DNA of 64,000 nucleotides from Lepas anatifera (lineage: Eukaryota > Arthropoda > Thecostraca > Lepadidae), in assembly GCA_034440635.1 (NCBI GenBank), contig JAOTON010001048.1, positions 129,001 to 193,000 on the forward strand, written 5' to 3'. The position numbers were made by a program, and so were the translations under genes. Below, piece by piece: positions 22,401-34,560 of this stretch. How positions within the stretch are numbered: the stretch's first letter is position 1; each line of letters begins with the position of its first letter. Under the pieces are notes generated by a model. The model did no database searches. It saw only the letters and a program-made list of their open reading frames with translations, and was not told the origin of the DNA.

Positions 22401-23060
22401 GTGCACCATTCATATTTGAAACTGTTTTTATTTCGCACAGAGGGCTCTACCTCTTCAGGTAGGCGGTGTTTAGGTCTGATGTTTCCTTGGCCGGCCGGGG
22501 GCGCTGCCCAAATCAGGGGTGCTTCCCCGGACGTAGCCAAAACCGGGTGTGCAAAAATATACTTTTGCACACCCTCATTTTTCAGGGTGTGCAATTGCAC
22601 ACCCTGTCCCCCTCTCCCGCCCGGAGTCCGCCGTCCCTGTCCCACCTTATCTCTTCCGCCCTGATCTGTGCCACCCGTAGTTTATAACTACTACCTACGG
22701 CTCACCATTCCCGCCCCCGGCTTATGCCCTTTGCCTTGATGCATGCCACCCTCGGCTAATCAATGCTACCCCCTCCCCAACTTATCACTTCCGCCCTGAT
22801 TTTTGCCGCCCCTAGTTCATAGCTCCCACTCCCCGAGTCTTCACTGCCGCCCTCTCCTTATCACTTCCACTCTGGTTCGCGCCGCTCCTAGTTCATAGCT
22901 ATTGGCCCTAGCTCATCACTGCCGCCCTCGACTTATGACTTTGAGAGCCCTGTTTCTTGCCGCCCCGGCCAATCACTGCCGCCCCCAGCTAAACACTTCA
23001 ATCCTAATTTGCGCCGTTGTTAGTCCATAACTGCCGCACTGGGCTCATCACCACAGCACT
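19498..23060. repeat. Array A, second locus
   Basis: Starts with CAGGGGTGTAATTTTC, the same end as at 4523. Dense units like CTGACTGATAACTGCCGCCC run from about 19980 to 20970. A unique break lies at 20970-21180. Degenerate units follow, a further start-like end is at 21737 (CAGCGGTGAAATTTATC), and the block at 22195-22640 matches 6577-6990. About 200 bases at 21540-21736 show no units. Long frames on the minus strand are repeat translation. Confidence 0.85.
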
Positions 23061-23224
23061 TGTGCTTGCCTCCCCTGTGCGTTAGGGTAAAATAAAAGGC
23101 GTTAGGGCAAAAATAAAGGGCATGCACCGGAACAGAGGGGTTTCCCTATTTCTTGATATTTACAGAACAATGCACGCGTTGTTTGGAGCACTATCGGTGT
23201 TTTTGCTTTCTTTCCACCTAGTGA

Positions 23225-23682
23225 TTAAAGGGAATGTGACACCTTTATAACGTGATTTTAACTGAGGTAGCCAAGTTATAAAGTATGCCAGAAAACCCGG
23301 TACTCTATTTATTATTTATCTTGAAACTCAAACTTTCCGAAGAAAAAAGCTAAAAACTACCTGAAATGTACCCCTCATGTACCCTTAGCAGCAGGCCACA
23401 GTTAACAGCCATGTTGGTGTGACGAAATATGCTGACGTCACGGTGAGTATCAGCCAATCGAAGCCCTTGAAGCCTATTGAATGTCGTAATGGTTGCCAGA
23501 TCATGACCTCATCCACAGGCAGACATTTATTTATTTCCCTAGAGGAACATTTTAAAAATGAAAATATTGAGCCTATTGTACTTTTTTGAGAGAAATAATG
23601 AGCGTCTCTATGATTTTCGGCTAAAATGTCCCCTAATTAAACTAAATGTCAGGATTAAACCAAGGTGCCACATTCCTTTTAA
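23225..23682 (+). mobile_element. Short TTAA element, type 6, copy 1
   Basis: TTAA at 23225-23228 and 23679-23682. The ends AGGGAATGTGACACC and GGTGCCACATTCCTT are near-inverse. Length is about 458 bp, non-coding. Related copies are at 24572-25027 (inverted), 46796-47251 and 61215-61663. Confidence 0.8.
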
Positions 23683-23695
23683 AGGGATTTCCTTT

Positions 23696-24545
23696 TTAAC
23701 ACGCGCATTGACGGGGGTCTGAGCCACCTTCGCTTTGACGGGGGGTGGGTACCCGCGCCCCTAAGATCTCGAGAGCCACGCTAGGTAGCGAAAAACTGTA
23801 AACAACGTTGGGTAGTCCATCCACTTCTCCATCGCAAATATTCGAACCATTTTTTGTCAGGTCACATTTAAGGTCACAAGACGCAAAACATGCCGTCATA
23901 GGGATAACATGTAAATGAAGGTTTTCGGCCATTACATCTGAACAAGTAAAGATAGAGCAAAACGACTAGAACTGTATGAATCCTTGCAGCAAGCTGAATC
24001 GAATGATATATAATTTGACCTTGCTAGGTCAAATCAAGGATTTGATCTGACCTGAGGTCAAGTCAAGGTCAAAATATATAGCATGCATATCATTAGAACT
24101 GCAAAGACAAGGCGAGTCTAATGCAGCTAAAATAAACACTCTATCATCACCCGTTACTGAGTTATTCAGTCAAAACCATTTTTCCCACGTATTTCCATGG
24201 AGAGGTCATGGCTTGTACCTGACCGTAGGTCATCGATATCAAAAATACTGAACCATATTTTAGAGAACTAGGTGGGCCCATTTTGTGATATGAGTTTCAA
24301 TAGGATAAGTTCACCCTGTTCCGACTTACGCTATCTAAACATTTTTTGATGTCAGGTCATTGGACCTGTACTGGTGACCTGACCTGAGATGACCAACCCT
24401 TAAAATTTTGACAGAAGTTGTAAAAATGATGAGAAGAAAAGTATGCCAAGTACGGCGGCGCGTAGCGCCGCCATTTTTCTGTTGTATCCGAAAAACCCGA
24501 GGGTGGAAGCGGGTACCTGCCCCTCCCCGTCAATACGCTTGTAAA
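23696..24545 (+). mobile_element. TTAA element, type 2, copy 1
   Basis: Left border TTAA at 23696-23699 followed by CACGCGCATTGACGGGGG. The right end is a decayed inverse (CCCCGTCAATACGCTTG, then TAA). It has many AGGTCA/TGACCT half-sites and a GC palindrome near 24444-24470. Matches 45762-46581 and 62764-63605. No coding capacity. It lies between two inverted type 6 elements. Confidence 0.82.
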
Positions 24546-24571
24546 GGGAATCCCTTGGAAAGGAATTCCCT

Positions 24572-25027
24572 TTAAAGGAATGTGGCACCTTGTTTGAATC
24601 CTGAAATTTAGTGTAATTAGGGGAACTTTTAGCCAAAAATCATGGAGGCATCCCTTATTTCTCTGAAAAATGTACAATAAGCTCAATGTTTTTATTTTTA
24701 AAATGCTCCTCTAGGGAAATAAATAAATATCTGCCTGTGGATGATGTCATGATCTGGCAGCCACTACCATATTCCATGGGCTTCAAGGGCTTCGATTGGC
24801 TGATATTCACCGTAATGTCAGCATATGGCGTCACACCAAAATGGCTGTCAACTGTGGCCTGCTGCTAAGGGTACATGAGGGGTACGTTTCAGGTAGCTTT
24901 TAGTTTTTTTCTTCGGAAAGTTTGAGTTTCAAGACAAATGATATATAGAGTACCGGTTTTCCGGCATGCTATACAACTTGGCTATTTCAGTTAAAATCAC
25001 GTTATAAAGGTGCCACATTCCCTTTGA
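24572..25027 (-). mobile_element. Short TTAA element, type 6, copy 2, inverted
   Basis: Minus-orientation copy of 23225-23682. Left border TTAA (24572-24575), right border TTGA (25024-25027). Shared landmarks on the minus strand include CCTTTATAACGTGATTTTAA and AAACTCAAACTTTCCGAAG. Non-coding. Confidence 0.8.
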
Positions 25028-25115
25028 GTCCTTCGCTTTCATTTCAATCTCCATCCACTCTGCCATGCTGAAGGTAAAATTTAACCCCACAAAACTGATA
25101 CACTTCAATCGTGGA

Positions 25116-26780
25116 CAGGGGCGCAGCCAGGGACGCACGTGCACCCCATCGGAGCCGGAGTGCCCCTTGATCGCTAGGCGGTGCACCCCGTTTGGGCTGT
25201 GCCGCTCAAAATTTATTGCCCTACGCCGTCGAACCTAGATACAATTAGATCAAATTTAGCAATTAAAGATATTGTTTTACAATTTAGTACCCTTTTTGGT
25301 CAGTTACGGCATTCTGTCGCCTTCCCCAAGCACCAGCGGAGAGTATGGGTACGTAATCCGTGACCAGCTAATGCCTCATCGTCGCCAATAATCGTACCGG
25401 CGGAGCTAATCTGGTGCCCCTTGAGCTCATATGGTGCCCACTGAGCTGGTCTTGGCCACTTGAGCTGATCACGTGCCCTCTAAGCTGATCTGGTGCCCGT
25501 TGAGTCAATCTGGTGCCCCTTGAGCAAATAATTGTGCCTCTTGGACCTAGCTAATGCTCTATGAGTTAGTCTGATGCCTCCTAGCTCGCCTGGTGCCCTA
25601 TCAGCTGTTTTAGTGCCCCTTGAGCTGATCTGGGCCCCTGAGCTGATCACATGCCTCGCAGAGTTGGTCTACTGTCCCCTGAGCCAATATGGTGCCTCTT
25701 TGAGCTATGATCTGGTGCCCCTGAGCTGGTATGGTGCACCCTGAGCTGATCTTGTGTTCTCTGAGCTGAGCTATGCCCCTGCTTTGGTCTGGGGGCTGGG
25801 AGCTGATCTGGGCTCCCGGGCTGCTCAATCTGGTTCCCCCTGAGCAGATATGTTTCCCCTGAGCTAAACTAATGCCTCCTGAGACGATCTGGTGCATCCT
25901 GAGTCAACCTTTTGCTTCCTGGGCCCATCTTATGCCCACTGAGCTCGTCTAGTGCCCCCTGAGCTAGTGTAGTGCTCCCTGAGCAAATATAGTGCATTTT
26001 AGGCTGATCTGGGCCTCCTGAGTTGATTAAGTAATTTCCTCAGAAGCTCTGGGGCCCTGAGCTGAGTTGTGCCCACTGAGACTGATGAAGGCCCCTGAGC
26101 TGGTATGGGGCTCCTGGGCTGATTAAATGCCTCCTGGTCTGGTCTAGTACCTCCGAGTTGATATGTGCCCTGAGCTGATCGGGGACCACTGAGCTGATTC
26201 ATTGCCCTCTCTCTGAGCTGATATGGTGCTCCCTGAGCTGATCTAGACCCCTGCTCTGGTCTGGGGACTAGGAGCCTATCTGGGCCCCCGAGCTGATTGA
26301 TCTGGTGCCCCCTGAGCAGGTATATTGTCCCTGAGCTAAGCTAATGCCCCCTGAGTTGATCTGGTGCCTCATGTGTCATCATTGTGCCCTCTGAGCCCAT
26401 CTGATGCCCTCTGAGCTAGTCTGGTGCCCCCTGAGCTAATATGTTGCAAGACCCTATGAGCCTATCTGCGCCCCATTGAGCTAGTCTGATGGCCCCTTCC
26501 CCATCTTTGGGGCCACTGAGCTAGTCTAGTCCCGGGCCAAGCATGAGCTGCTCTGGGGGGGGCTCTGATCCACACCAGGGGCCTCCTGAGCTGGTCTTGA
26601 ATAGACAGAGAATAAGAACACAAGGCCAACTCCCATCACCTCGGGGGTCACGGGGCTAGTCTAATCCCAGGGGGCACAACTGGGGGAATGAGGGGCAGCT
26701 GCTCTGGAGGACTCTGATCCACACTAGGGGCCCCTGAGCTGGTCTTGATTAGATGGGGAATAAGGACACAGTGCAAGCTC
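25116..26780. repeat. Array B, inverted locus, with a hAT-like end
   Basis: Starts with CAGGGGCGCAGCCAGGG at 25116, the same terminus as the 5.9-kb element. Sequence at 25180-25440 is the inverse of the unique blocks at 12330-13720. It continues as units like GAGCTGATCTGGTGCCCCCT to about 26640. The matching unique part (inverse of 9373-9720) extends to 27060. No right terminus with a matching target duplication was found, so this copy is probably incomplete. Confidence 0.82.
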
Positions 26781-27060
26781 CCCTTGTAAAATGGAGCTAA
26801 CGAAGAATGAGCCGTCATCGGTAAAATGGCTTGTGATGCCTAGGCACCCCGGGTTAAATAAATTGCTTATTATACTGGTGGATTCTGGGGATGGGTGATA
26901 AAAAGACATGTGCCCCTGAGCTCAGAGCACAGTCCCCTGAACCAGGATTTGTACTAATTAATTTAAATGAATGAAGAACTAGTTTCTCACAGTTTTCAGC
27001 CCTATCCAAACTACCAACCTGTTTACTTTTTCTTTACTTCAACTGGGACCGATCCTTGAA

Positions 27061-27185
27061 AATATGGAACTTTTAATGATGACTGATGACTGATGATGAA
27101 TCATGAAAGAATGACTGATGAGATGATCATGAAGAAATGAATAGATCATGAAGAATGAGAGATGACTGATCATGAAAGAATACAG
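27061..27185. repeat. Short simple repeat of GATGACTGATGA/ATCATGAA type
   Basis: Irregular microsatellite-like run of TGACTGATGA and ATCATGAAGAA motifs adjoining the end of the array B locus. Confidence 0.7.
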
Positions 27186-27479
27186 TATTAAAAGTTTCCA
27201 AAGAGTTATTTTTACAGTAGCTGCGCCTTAACCATGTGGAACTGAGAGCTGGGACCTTGGAGGCTGGAATGAAACAGAGGCTGTTCACCTCGGAGACCTG
27301 ATGCAGTGTCGGGTACGGACAGACGCTGGCATTGAGAATATCCCCTCGCTCGTTTTTCGAGGGCCGATCATGACGCACGAGATGGCGTGAACCCTCTGTG
27401 GGTATCCATGCACGAGTCCCGAAAGACTCGTTTCTCGTAGCGAATAGCTTCCACGGCCGGAACCCTCAATTAGAATAGA

Positions 27480-28225
27480 AAACTCTACCTTCATACCAGA
27501 CAGAGCCCTCTTAAGCCCTCTCCAGCGCTCTATTCTGAAGGAAGTAGGTCCATTTTACCAATCAGAACTGTTTATAAAAAATATGTCCTTTGAACCACTG
27601 GGGACCCGGGCCCCCTGTTCACAGAAGGACCCGTTCTGGTGAGCTGGGCCCTCTTTAACCGACAAAGCCACGATTGCCAGCCGGACCAATTGGGCCCCAT
27701 GGGCCCAGTGCGACTCGCAGGCTGTCTGGGCCCTGTCATCCGGATCTTCACCAAATGTATTGACTGGAGAAGTCTTGATCATGGTATGAGCTGAGGCCCC
27801 GAATTTCAGAATTATCGCTTTGTTTTTGCTTTTCTATACATCCGGGATTTGAGGAGATATGCTAATCAACAACTTTGCTACGCACAATCATGCTCCTCGT
27901 TGTGAACCCCGAAATCTATCTATCTTTGAAACAAGTTTCTCCCGAAGAGACAAAAATACTTAGGGCCTTTTTGGCTTTCCGAGCACGAGACTGGTTCTTA
28001 AGCAATGTGCAAGGTACACAGATGGCTTGTCATGGCGTAGTCGAGATATTCTAGTTGTTTTCTGGTTTAAAGCGCCTTTTTAGACAAGCTATCACAAAAA
28101 CTGCGCTCGAGGTTTTTTCTCTGCGATATTTTTGGGGCCCTTTTGACGCCGTCGCAGAGGCCCTTTTCGGGGCACCGCCCCCTCCCTCCACCCTGAGCGA
28201 AATCCTGGCTGCGCCGCTGATTGCT
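27480..28225. mobile_element. hAT-like relic related to 29058-29338
   Basis: Its left part (AGCCCTCTTAAGCCCTCTCC) and right part (CAGAGGCCCTTTTCGGGGC, then GAGCGAAATCCTGGCTGCGC) both occur in the 281-bp element at 29058. About 550 bp of extra sequence lies between them here. The right end CTGCGCCGCTG at 28225 is a decayed terminus. The smaller element looks like an internal-deletion derivative of this longer form. No transposase frame is recognised. Confidence 0.5.
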
Positions 28226-28456
28226 GTCTTTTTCCCGCAAAATCACGGCATTTCCCAATAGGTCTCCGTCACGGTCTAGATTAGACATTTAGGACCTTGT
28301 TTGAACTTGAAGATATTGACCTAGGTCAATTAAGCTTTTCAATAAGGTAGACCACCATCGCCCCCACACCCCAACGGATGTTTTTCTAACCCTCTTGTTT
28401 TCCGAGATTTCAGGGGTAGGGGAATTTTAGGCCCCCTTCCACTGCGCGTGTAAGTT
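28226..28456 (-). mobile_element. Fragment of a TTAA element, type 4-like
   Basis: Inverse of part of 44663-45496: CGGCATTTCCCAATAGGTC matches the inverse of GACCTATTGGGAAATGCC. It ends near CACTGCGCGTG, like the type 4 terminus. Truncated at the left by the relic ending at 28225. Confidence 0.5.
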
Positions 28457-28601
28457 TCATGTGAAATGACGGAAAAACGTTTTCGTGCAGGCCGGGGGAA
28501 TGGGGCACCTGTGGTGGGGCATTGTCGTCAGAAGGAGGGCCGAGATAGGTAAATGTTTATCATTCAATTCTTAGTGATAGACAAAGCCTAACAAAAATTT
28601 C

Positions 28602-29898
28602 TTAACACGCGCCCCGCTGGGGTCCCTGGCACGACGCGCCCCACTGGAAGGGGGCGTTTTTTGCCTCCCCTCCGTGTCTCATTTCCCAGGAAAGCTAAAG
28701 AAAAATTACACACGGTGTTCGAAAGCTCTTGACGAGACAAGAGAAATTATGGGAAGCATTTTTATGTCAGGTCAAAACTGGAGTCAGTATAGGTCAAAGA
28801 AGGTTCCATAGGCTTACTTCAGGGCAGTGTACGTTTCCACCTCTAGATATTTACTCAGCAAAGCTAGAGCAAATATTTATACATTATTGGATTCCTCTCA
28901 TAGTGGCAAATCGAATGATGTATAATATGACCTTGCTTGGTCAAATTGTGAAAATGACCTGACCTTGAGCTAGGTCAGGGTCACAGGGTGACCTGGTATG
29001 GTCATGTTGCATATCAATCGACTCCCCGTGACAATATAAGCAGCACAATGCAAGCAACAGGGGTGTAGCAAGGGGAGGCGCAGGGACAGCCGCCCCCCCT
29101 GAGGGCCCGAACGGCCCCAAGAGGACACGGGCTGCGCAAAGCGCGGCTCGCCCGCACTATGCTCTGTGGCCAAATTTTAAATTCCATACCAGACAGGGCC
29201 CTCTTAAGCCCTCTTCAGCACTTTATTCTGTAACAAGCAGGGCCCTTTTTACCCATCAGGGCTCTTTTGGCGCTGTCGCAGGGGCCCTTTTCGGGGCGCT
29301 TCCCCCTCCCCCTGAGCGAAATCCTGGCTACACCCCTGGCAAGTAAAATAAGAGTTTTATATCAATTTAGTAGGAAGTTATTGGAAAAACAATCACTGTA
29401 TGCTCCTGTGACCTAACAGATGGTCAAAAACGCAACTTTATCGTCAAGATCGTGGTAAGTAGGTATACACGGGGTGAGGATTTTTAGCTTTATCTATCCG
29501 GTATTTATTGAAAACGAGCCCTTTCAATTTTTCACCATAGAATTATAATGGGGTGACCAAAAAATTGACCCCACCTTAGGTCAACAATATCAAAATTCCG
29601 AGATAGCAGATTTGTAGACCTTAATGACCTCATCATATTGTGAAAGTTTCAAACTGATCGGTTCGCAGATGTTCGTTAGGCGCCGCTTCAAACTCGTGAT
29701 TTTAGGTTTTGAGGTTGGGTCACTTGACCCTGGATAGCTCCTTGACCTGACATGACCTGACCTAAAAATTTGGTCAGATGCGTAAAATCGATCAGGGATA
29801 AGGTACTGTAAGATTCGTTGCTCAGCGTTTCTTCTTTGGGCGTTAGCTGTGGAAAACAGGAGGGGGCGAATTTCGCCTCCCCATCAGGGCGCGTGTTA
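28602..29898. mobile_element. TTAA element, type 5, with nested hAT element
   Basis: TTAA at 28602-28605 and 29895-29898. Ends are CACGCGCCCCGCTGGGG and, inverted, CACGCGCCCTGATGGGG. The body contains AGGTCA/TGACCT half-sites (around 28770, 28940-28990, 29700-29765). A small hAT-like element interrupts it at 29058-29338. No protein is encoded. Confidence 0.8.
29058..29338. mobile_element. 281-bp hAT-like element
   Basis: Ends CAGGGGTGTAGCAAGG and, inverted, CAGGGGTGTAGCCAGG. The flanks are GCAAGCAA (29050-29057) and GCAAGTAA (29339-29346), an 8-bp target duplication with one mismatch. Non-coding. Nested in the type 5 TTAA element. Confidence 0.82.
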
Positions 29899-30595
29899 AC
29901 GGAATGAACATTTCGAAAATTATAATTTCCTTTGATTTACATTACTTTAACCCGCGCCCCTCCGGGGGTCCGGCGCCAACTTCGCCCCACCGGGGGCATC
30001 AATAGCCTCCCCTCTAACTTCGAAAATATGGGAGTTAGCGCAAATCTGCAAAGTGCATTAGAAAGCTCGTGTGAATTCAGCATGATTTTACTTACATGTT
30101 TAAACGGTTAGGTCAATGGTTTGACCTCCAGAGGTCAAGTTGGGTCACGATTGGCTATTTCTAGAAGGGGAGAGCGGGGATAGTTGTATCATGAACAAGT
30201 TGTATCAGAGCTATTTTTTCCAAAACTATCCAAGAAATATCGCTCCCGACACGACCAGATGATGCGGCATGCGGTCCGCCATCTTTCCTTATACTGCCGT
30301 CTGCTTGGCTTGGATTGTTTCGCGGTGAGTGGAGAAAATGTGTTTTCGGGGTGTCATGCTGCAAAATTTCGTCGTAAGGAAATGTGTGTTTTTGTCATTC
30401 AGATGATCACGAATCGGAAGGATCGCTTTAGCAGTGGTAAGGGTAGATTCTAAGGCTTCGTGCGTGATAAGTATTTTCCCGGCTGGCTGGTTGTTGAGCA
30501 CGAGGACGTTTTTTTCCAATATGAGAGGGTCGTACATGTTTTATCAGGGCAAGGTGGGGTATGTTGTAACAGTGATACAACTCACCCCAATGTAC

Positions 30596-30780
30596 ATACA
30601 GCTCATTAGGGGTGTCGCCACGGATTCGTTTTTGCCACAAACACTATATTATCACATGTAGCCACAACGAAAAATTAGGTAAAAGTATATTTGCTGCAAA
30701 AAAGCACTGGTCAGGATAAGTGCAAGACAGGCCACGCTGAGGGAATTAAAGCAAAAGCAAAAATTAAAGTCTAACAAGCC
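30596..30780. repeat. 185-bp segment, duplicated at 32106-32290
   Basis: CAGCTCATTAGGGGTGTCGC to TTAA(A)GTCTAACAAG(C/T)C appears at both places in the same orientation with scattered differences. It flanks the insert at 30781-32105. Confidence 0.8.
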
Positions 30781-32105
30781 CAGTGGCGAATCTAGGATTT
30801 CGTTAGGGCCAAGGAGGCAGGTTCGGGGGGGCACCAAACTTGGGGGCGCCGAATCTGAGGGGCGCCAATTTCCCACCCAATAGGCGGCCAGTGTCGAAGA
30901 CAAAACGCGTTTGAAAAACGTATTTGTAAATGCTTATTTTCATGAAAGCTACCTTTTAGTGAAACATGTTCACGTTTACCATCAAACATATTTTGGGGCC
31001 GACAAGGTTTCGCCCAGAACGTAATGACTGGTACCTTGGAAGAAAATGCTGAACGCACTCACTGATGCTAACTGAAGCCCAATGAGCAAAGAATACAACT
31101 AACTTCGATATTGAAGAAAACTGAGATGTCGTATCGACCACATCCACGTATCATAGTTGTCTTGGCTAACGCTGGGTCCCTACAGAAACCCCGATTGACG
31201 CTACACTGAGCGCAATAACAATGAATACAGTGAACTTTGGTGAACTTAAGTCATGGCGAAAACTGAACTGTCGTATCGACCGCATCCACATATCGCAGGT
31301 GTCTTGACTATCGCTGGCTCCCTACTGAAATCTCCGATTGACGCTAATATGAGCATCAGAGGCCGCGGAGCCTCTGCGGGCCTGGGCCCCTGAGTTTTTG
31401 GTGGCTTCCCTGAGTTGATATTGAGTCCGCTCAGCTGATCTGGGACCTCTTTAGATAACCAGGCCCTCACGCTGAACTTGAAACTTATGTGTCACCGCTG
31501 GAGCCTTCTGAGCTTTTTGGGGCCCCTTAACTGGTGTAGGGCTCCCTCAACAAATCCTGGGCCATCTGAGCTAATTTTAAGCTATCTGAGAGCGAGTTTT
31601 CAGGTTGCCCCTAGACTGTTCTGGGACCGTGAAAGAGTATTGCACAGGAGCTTACTGGCTTGGCCTTAGATCCTTCGCTGCTTTGGGCCCCCTTAGCTAA
31701 AAATAACCCTGTGGGTGAAATTATTGTAGCAGCCATGAGCTGGTCTAGGGCCCGTGAGAGGATTTACTTAAGAGGCCTCTGGTTTGGTCGTAAGGCCCCT
31801 AGCTGGATTAGTGTCCTTTGAGCTGCAGGGGCCCCCTGGGTTGGTATCGTGTTCGTTTAACTGATATAGGCCCCTTCAGCTTGTTTAGGGCCCGTTGTGC
31901 GTATCTGGAACCCATGAGTTCGTCGAGACACCCAGCTAGTCTGGCCATCTTAGCTTGTATGAGCCTCCTGAGCTACTTTGGGGCCCCCCTCAGCGTGTCT
32001 AGGCCCGATGAGTTGAAGGTTGGCCCCTGGGCTAGGTTTGGGCCCCTGAGCTTATTTAGGGCCCGTTTAAATGGGTAGGCACCCCACGCTGCCTACGCCG
32101 CCTAT
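30781..32105. mobile_element. Insert starting with a hAT-like end, containing array-B-like units
   Basis: Starts CAGTGGCGAATCTAGGATTT, like the 396/400-bp hAT elements at 40597 and 43357. From about 31360 to 32085 it has units near GGCCCCTGAGCT(G/T)AT, a divergent array B. The right end is unclear. Direct repeats of 185 bp flank it instead of an 8-bp duplication, which is unusual. No gene recognised; frames across it are repeat translation. Confidence 0.5.
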
Positions 32106-32768
32106 ACAGCTCATTAGGGGTGTCGCTACAGATTATTTTTTCCAAAAACACTGTATTGTGACATGTAGCCACAACGAAAAATTAGGTAAAAGTATTTTTG
32201 CTGCAAAAAGTGCGGGCCAGGATAAGTGCAAGACAGGCCGCGCTGATGGAATGAAAGCAAAAACAAAAATTAAGTCTAACAAGTCCCGGGAAGTTAAAGT
32301 CACATCAACACCTGCACTTTACAAGTTCGACAGACACCCCTGCTCGCCCACCGCCTCCTACTTCCCACGTCCATGCAATTCATCTGTATGCCTGATGCAA
32401 CCCTTCCCGTAACTATTGGGAGAGGATCACTTAGTAAGTCCTTAACTAATACGTTTAGGCTTTTCAGATCGAACAGTTGCAGATTGAACAGACTTTAATC
32501 CTGACTAATTTCTGCTGGTACCTAGTCAAGAATTTGCCCGTTTCGACACATTGTGTTGGCTTATTTGTTCCAAACGGGTCACCTTTACACCTGGATGGTT
32601 GATGTTTCCTTTGCGTTTTTCGTTATCATGAATTTTGTATTGCATTGACCATAGTTTTGATGTAATAAAATACAAATTTATAATTATATTTTAAATTTGT
32701 TGAAGGTTGTTCTCAGGGCCATGATCGGTAGCAGGCACAGTCTCCGAAAAGTGACACACTGATACAAC

Positions 32769-33971
32769 TTAACCTTCGCCCGGGTGGGGGGGTCTTTTGG
32801 ACCCCCCTCGGGTTTTTCCGAAGTGACCAAAAAACGGCGGCGCACAGCGCCGCCAAACTTGGTCTAGCTGTTCCTTCATCATTTTTACATCTTTCCTGAA
32901 AATTTTGGCTCAAGGTCATATCAGGTCAGGTCACCAGGTCAGGTGAAGTGACCTCACCTCAAAAAATACTTAGGACGGCATAACTAAAAGAAGGGTTAAT
33001 CAATCAAGTTGAAACTCATACCACATCTTGGGCCCACCAGGAGCTACAACATTTGTTCCGGGATTTTTGATATTGGTGACCTAAGGTCATGTGCAGAGCA
33101 TGACCTCCCCATTGACAATGCATGGGGAAAATCACGAAATGAGCTTTTCTCAGTAAGTATGGATGGAATCAACTTCAAACATCGGTTGCGACTTGCTCTT
33201 AGCCCATTTCTGAAGCTGATACCAAAATTTTTGACTTGTGACCTTTAAAAGGTCACCTCAGGTCAAATAAGCATTTTTTGGTGTTTTTCTCTATAAATTT
33301 TGAATCAACTAGGATAGAGCTTTTATTTTGTCACCAAAGTGTTTGTATAGTCACTGGAAGTCAAATGATATACATCATGACTATACCAGGTCAAGTTGAG
33401 TCAGACCGTTGACCTGGGTCAGGTCAAATTCTTAAATTTGACCTGGCATAGCAATATCATATATCATTCGATTCGTATTGACGAGAGGATTGCAATGGTG
33501 CATCAACTATGGCTGTATCTTGTTTGGTTTGGAAGCTATTAGCGAAAAAGTAAACGCCCTTATGCATGGGTGGCTATGGACATTCCCAAGAATATGCCCA
33601 ATATTTAGTGACCTGTAGCTCCCTAGGCTTTGACCTGACACGAAAATGAATGCCACTGTAATGAAAGCACATCTCAAGAGCTTTCGAATGGTGTTAGAAA
33701 AATGTTTCTAGCTATCATAGTTTCTGAGATATAGGAGGTTTTCTTAGTACACCTCATATTAGCGATTTTGACCTATTTTGACCTCTGGCGACCTTGATAT
33801 TGACCTGACAAGAAAAATGACCGAAGTATTTTCGATATCATTTTCGAAGAGCTTTCGATTGCCGTTTTGCGCTTTTTTCTAGCTCTCTTAGTTTTTGAGA
33901 TCGTGGGGGGTCTTTTAGCCCCCCCCACCAGGGCGAAGGTGGCTCGTACCCGCCACCGGGGCAAGGGTTAA
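32769..33971 (+). mobile_element. TTAA element, type 1, copy 2 (complete)
   Basis: TTAA at 32769-32772 and 33968-33971, ends CCTTCGCCCGGGTGGGGG and inverse of CCCTTGCCCCGGTGG. Near-identical to 10551-11750 along its whole length. By eye it has about 20 AGGTCA or TGACCT half-sites in 1.2 kb. An example at 32910-32945 gives AGGTCA copies spaced by 4 and by 2 bases. Non-coding. Confidence 0.88.
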
Positions 33972-34215
33972 ACCACCATGTGATACAACTCACCCAACCG
34001 GTGGGGTAAATTGTATCAAGTGAAAAGCTCCATTCGCCGGGCAGTAGGAGACAAACCAGTTAAGATTAGGAAAAAATTAATTGGCAAAAGGAAGCCAAAA
34101 GATGCAGCTACGAGATGGTATTGAAATCACGAGGCCATCTCAAGTAGTTAAGAAATTAATGAACCTGGAGTAAAAACTGATACAACCCACCCCACCCTCC
34201 CCTAAAAAATGCAAT

Positions 34216-34560
34216 GCGTAAGAAGGGTTGCGGACCAAAGTACGTAAGAAAGAAGCTCGTATGCCTAAAGTACGTACGCAAAAGTGTGTATGGCTAAAGT
34301 ACGTATAGATAAAGTACGTACGAGTATAATAATCTTAACGAAAAAAGTTCGTACGGGCTAAAGTACGTAGAGGTAAAATGTTCGTAATGTAAAAAGTTCT
34401 TATGGAAAAGTTGGAACGGGTGAAAGTACTTACGGGTAAAATGTTCGTAATGTAAAAAGTTCGTATGGAAAAAGTTCGTACGGGTTAAAGTACGTAGGGG
34501 TAAAATGTTCCTAACGTAAAAAGTTTGTATAAAAAAGTTCGTACAGGTTAAATTACTTAG
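34216..34560. repeat. GTACG-rich tandem array, left arm of a possible foldback
   Basis: Irregular repeats such as AAAGTACGTACGCAAAAG, GTAAAATGTTCGTAATG and AAAAAGTTCGTACGGG. Its sequence is partly inverse to 40147-40320: CTCGTATGCCTAAAGTACG here and CTCGTATGCCAAAACTACG on the minus strand there. The minus-strand frame across it is repeat translation. Confidence 0.75.

Larger units (their letters stand above)
30166..34203. mobile_element. 4-kb element with AGGGGAGAG-type inverted ends
   Basis: Left end AGGGGAGAGCGGGGATAGTT then GTATCA; the inverse of the right end is AGGGGAGGGTGGGGTGGGTT then GTATCA. GATACAACTCACCCCA-like sequence also recurs internally (30570, 33980). It sits within the type 3 TTAA element, which resumes directly after 34203. 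It contains a duplicated 185-bp segment (30596-30780 and 32106-32290), an array-B-like insert and a complete type 1 TTAA element. Short frames at 30184-30537 and 34030-34120 may be transposase remnants, but I could not recognise them. The superfamily is undetermined and no target duplication is clear. Confidence 0.6.

Noticed and set aside
25116..28225. A single 3.1-kb hAT element from CAGGGGCGCAGCCAGGG to CTGCGCCGCTG
   Set aside because: The flanks (ATCGTGGA and ATTGCTGT) match at only about half the positions, and the right part belongs to the family of the 281-bp element at 29058.
32880..32945. Functional hormone-response enhancer
   Set aside because: The AGGTCA clusters belong to repeats with many copies; transposase binding or inherited composition are equally good explanations without binding data.
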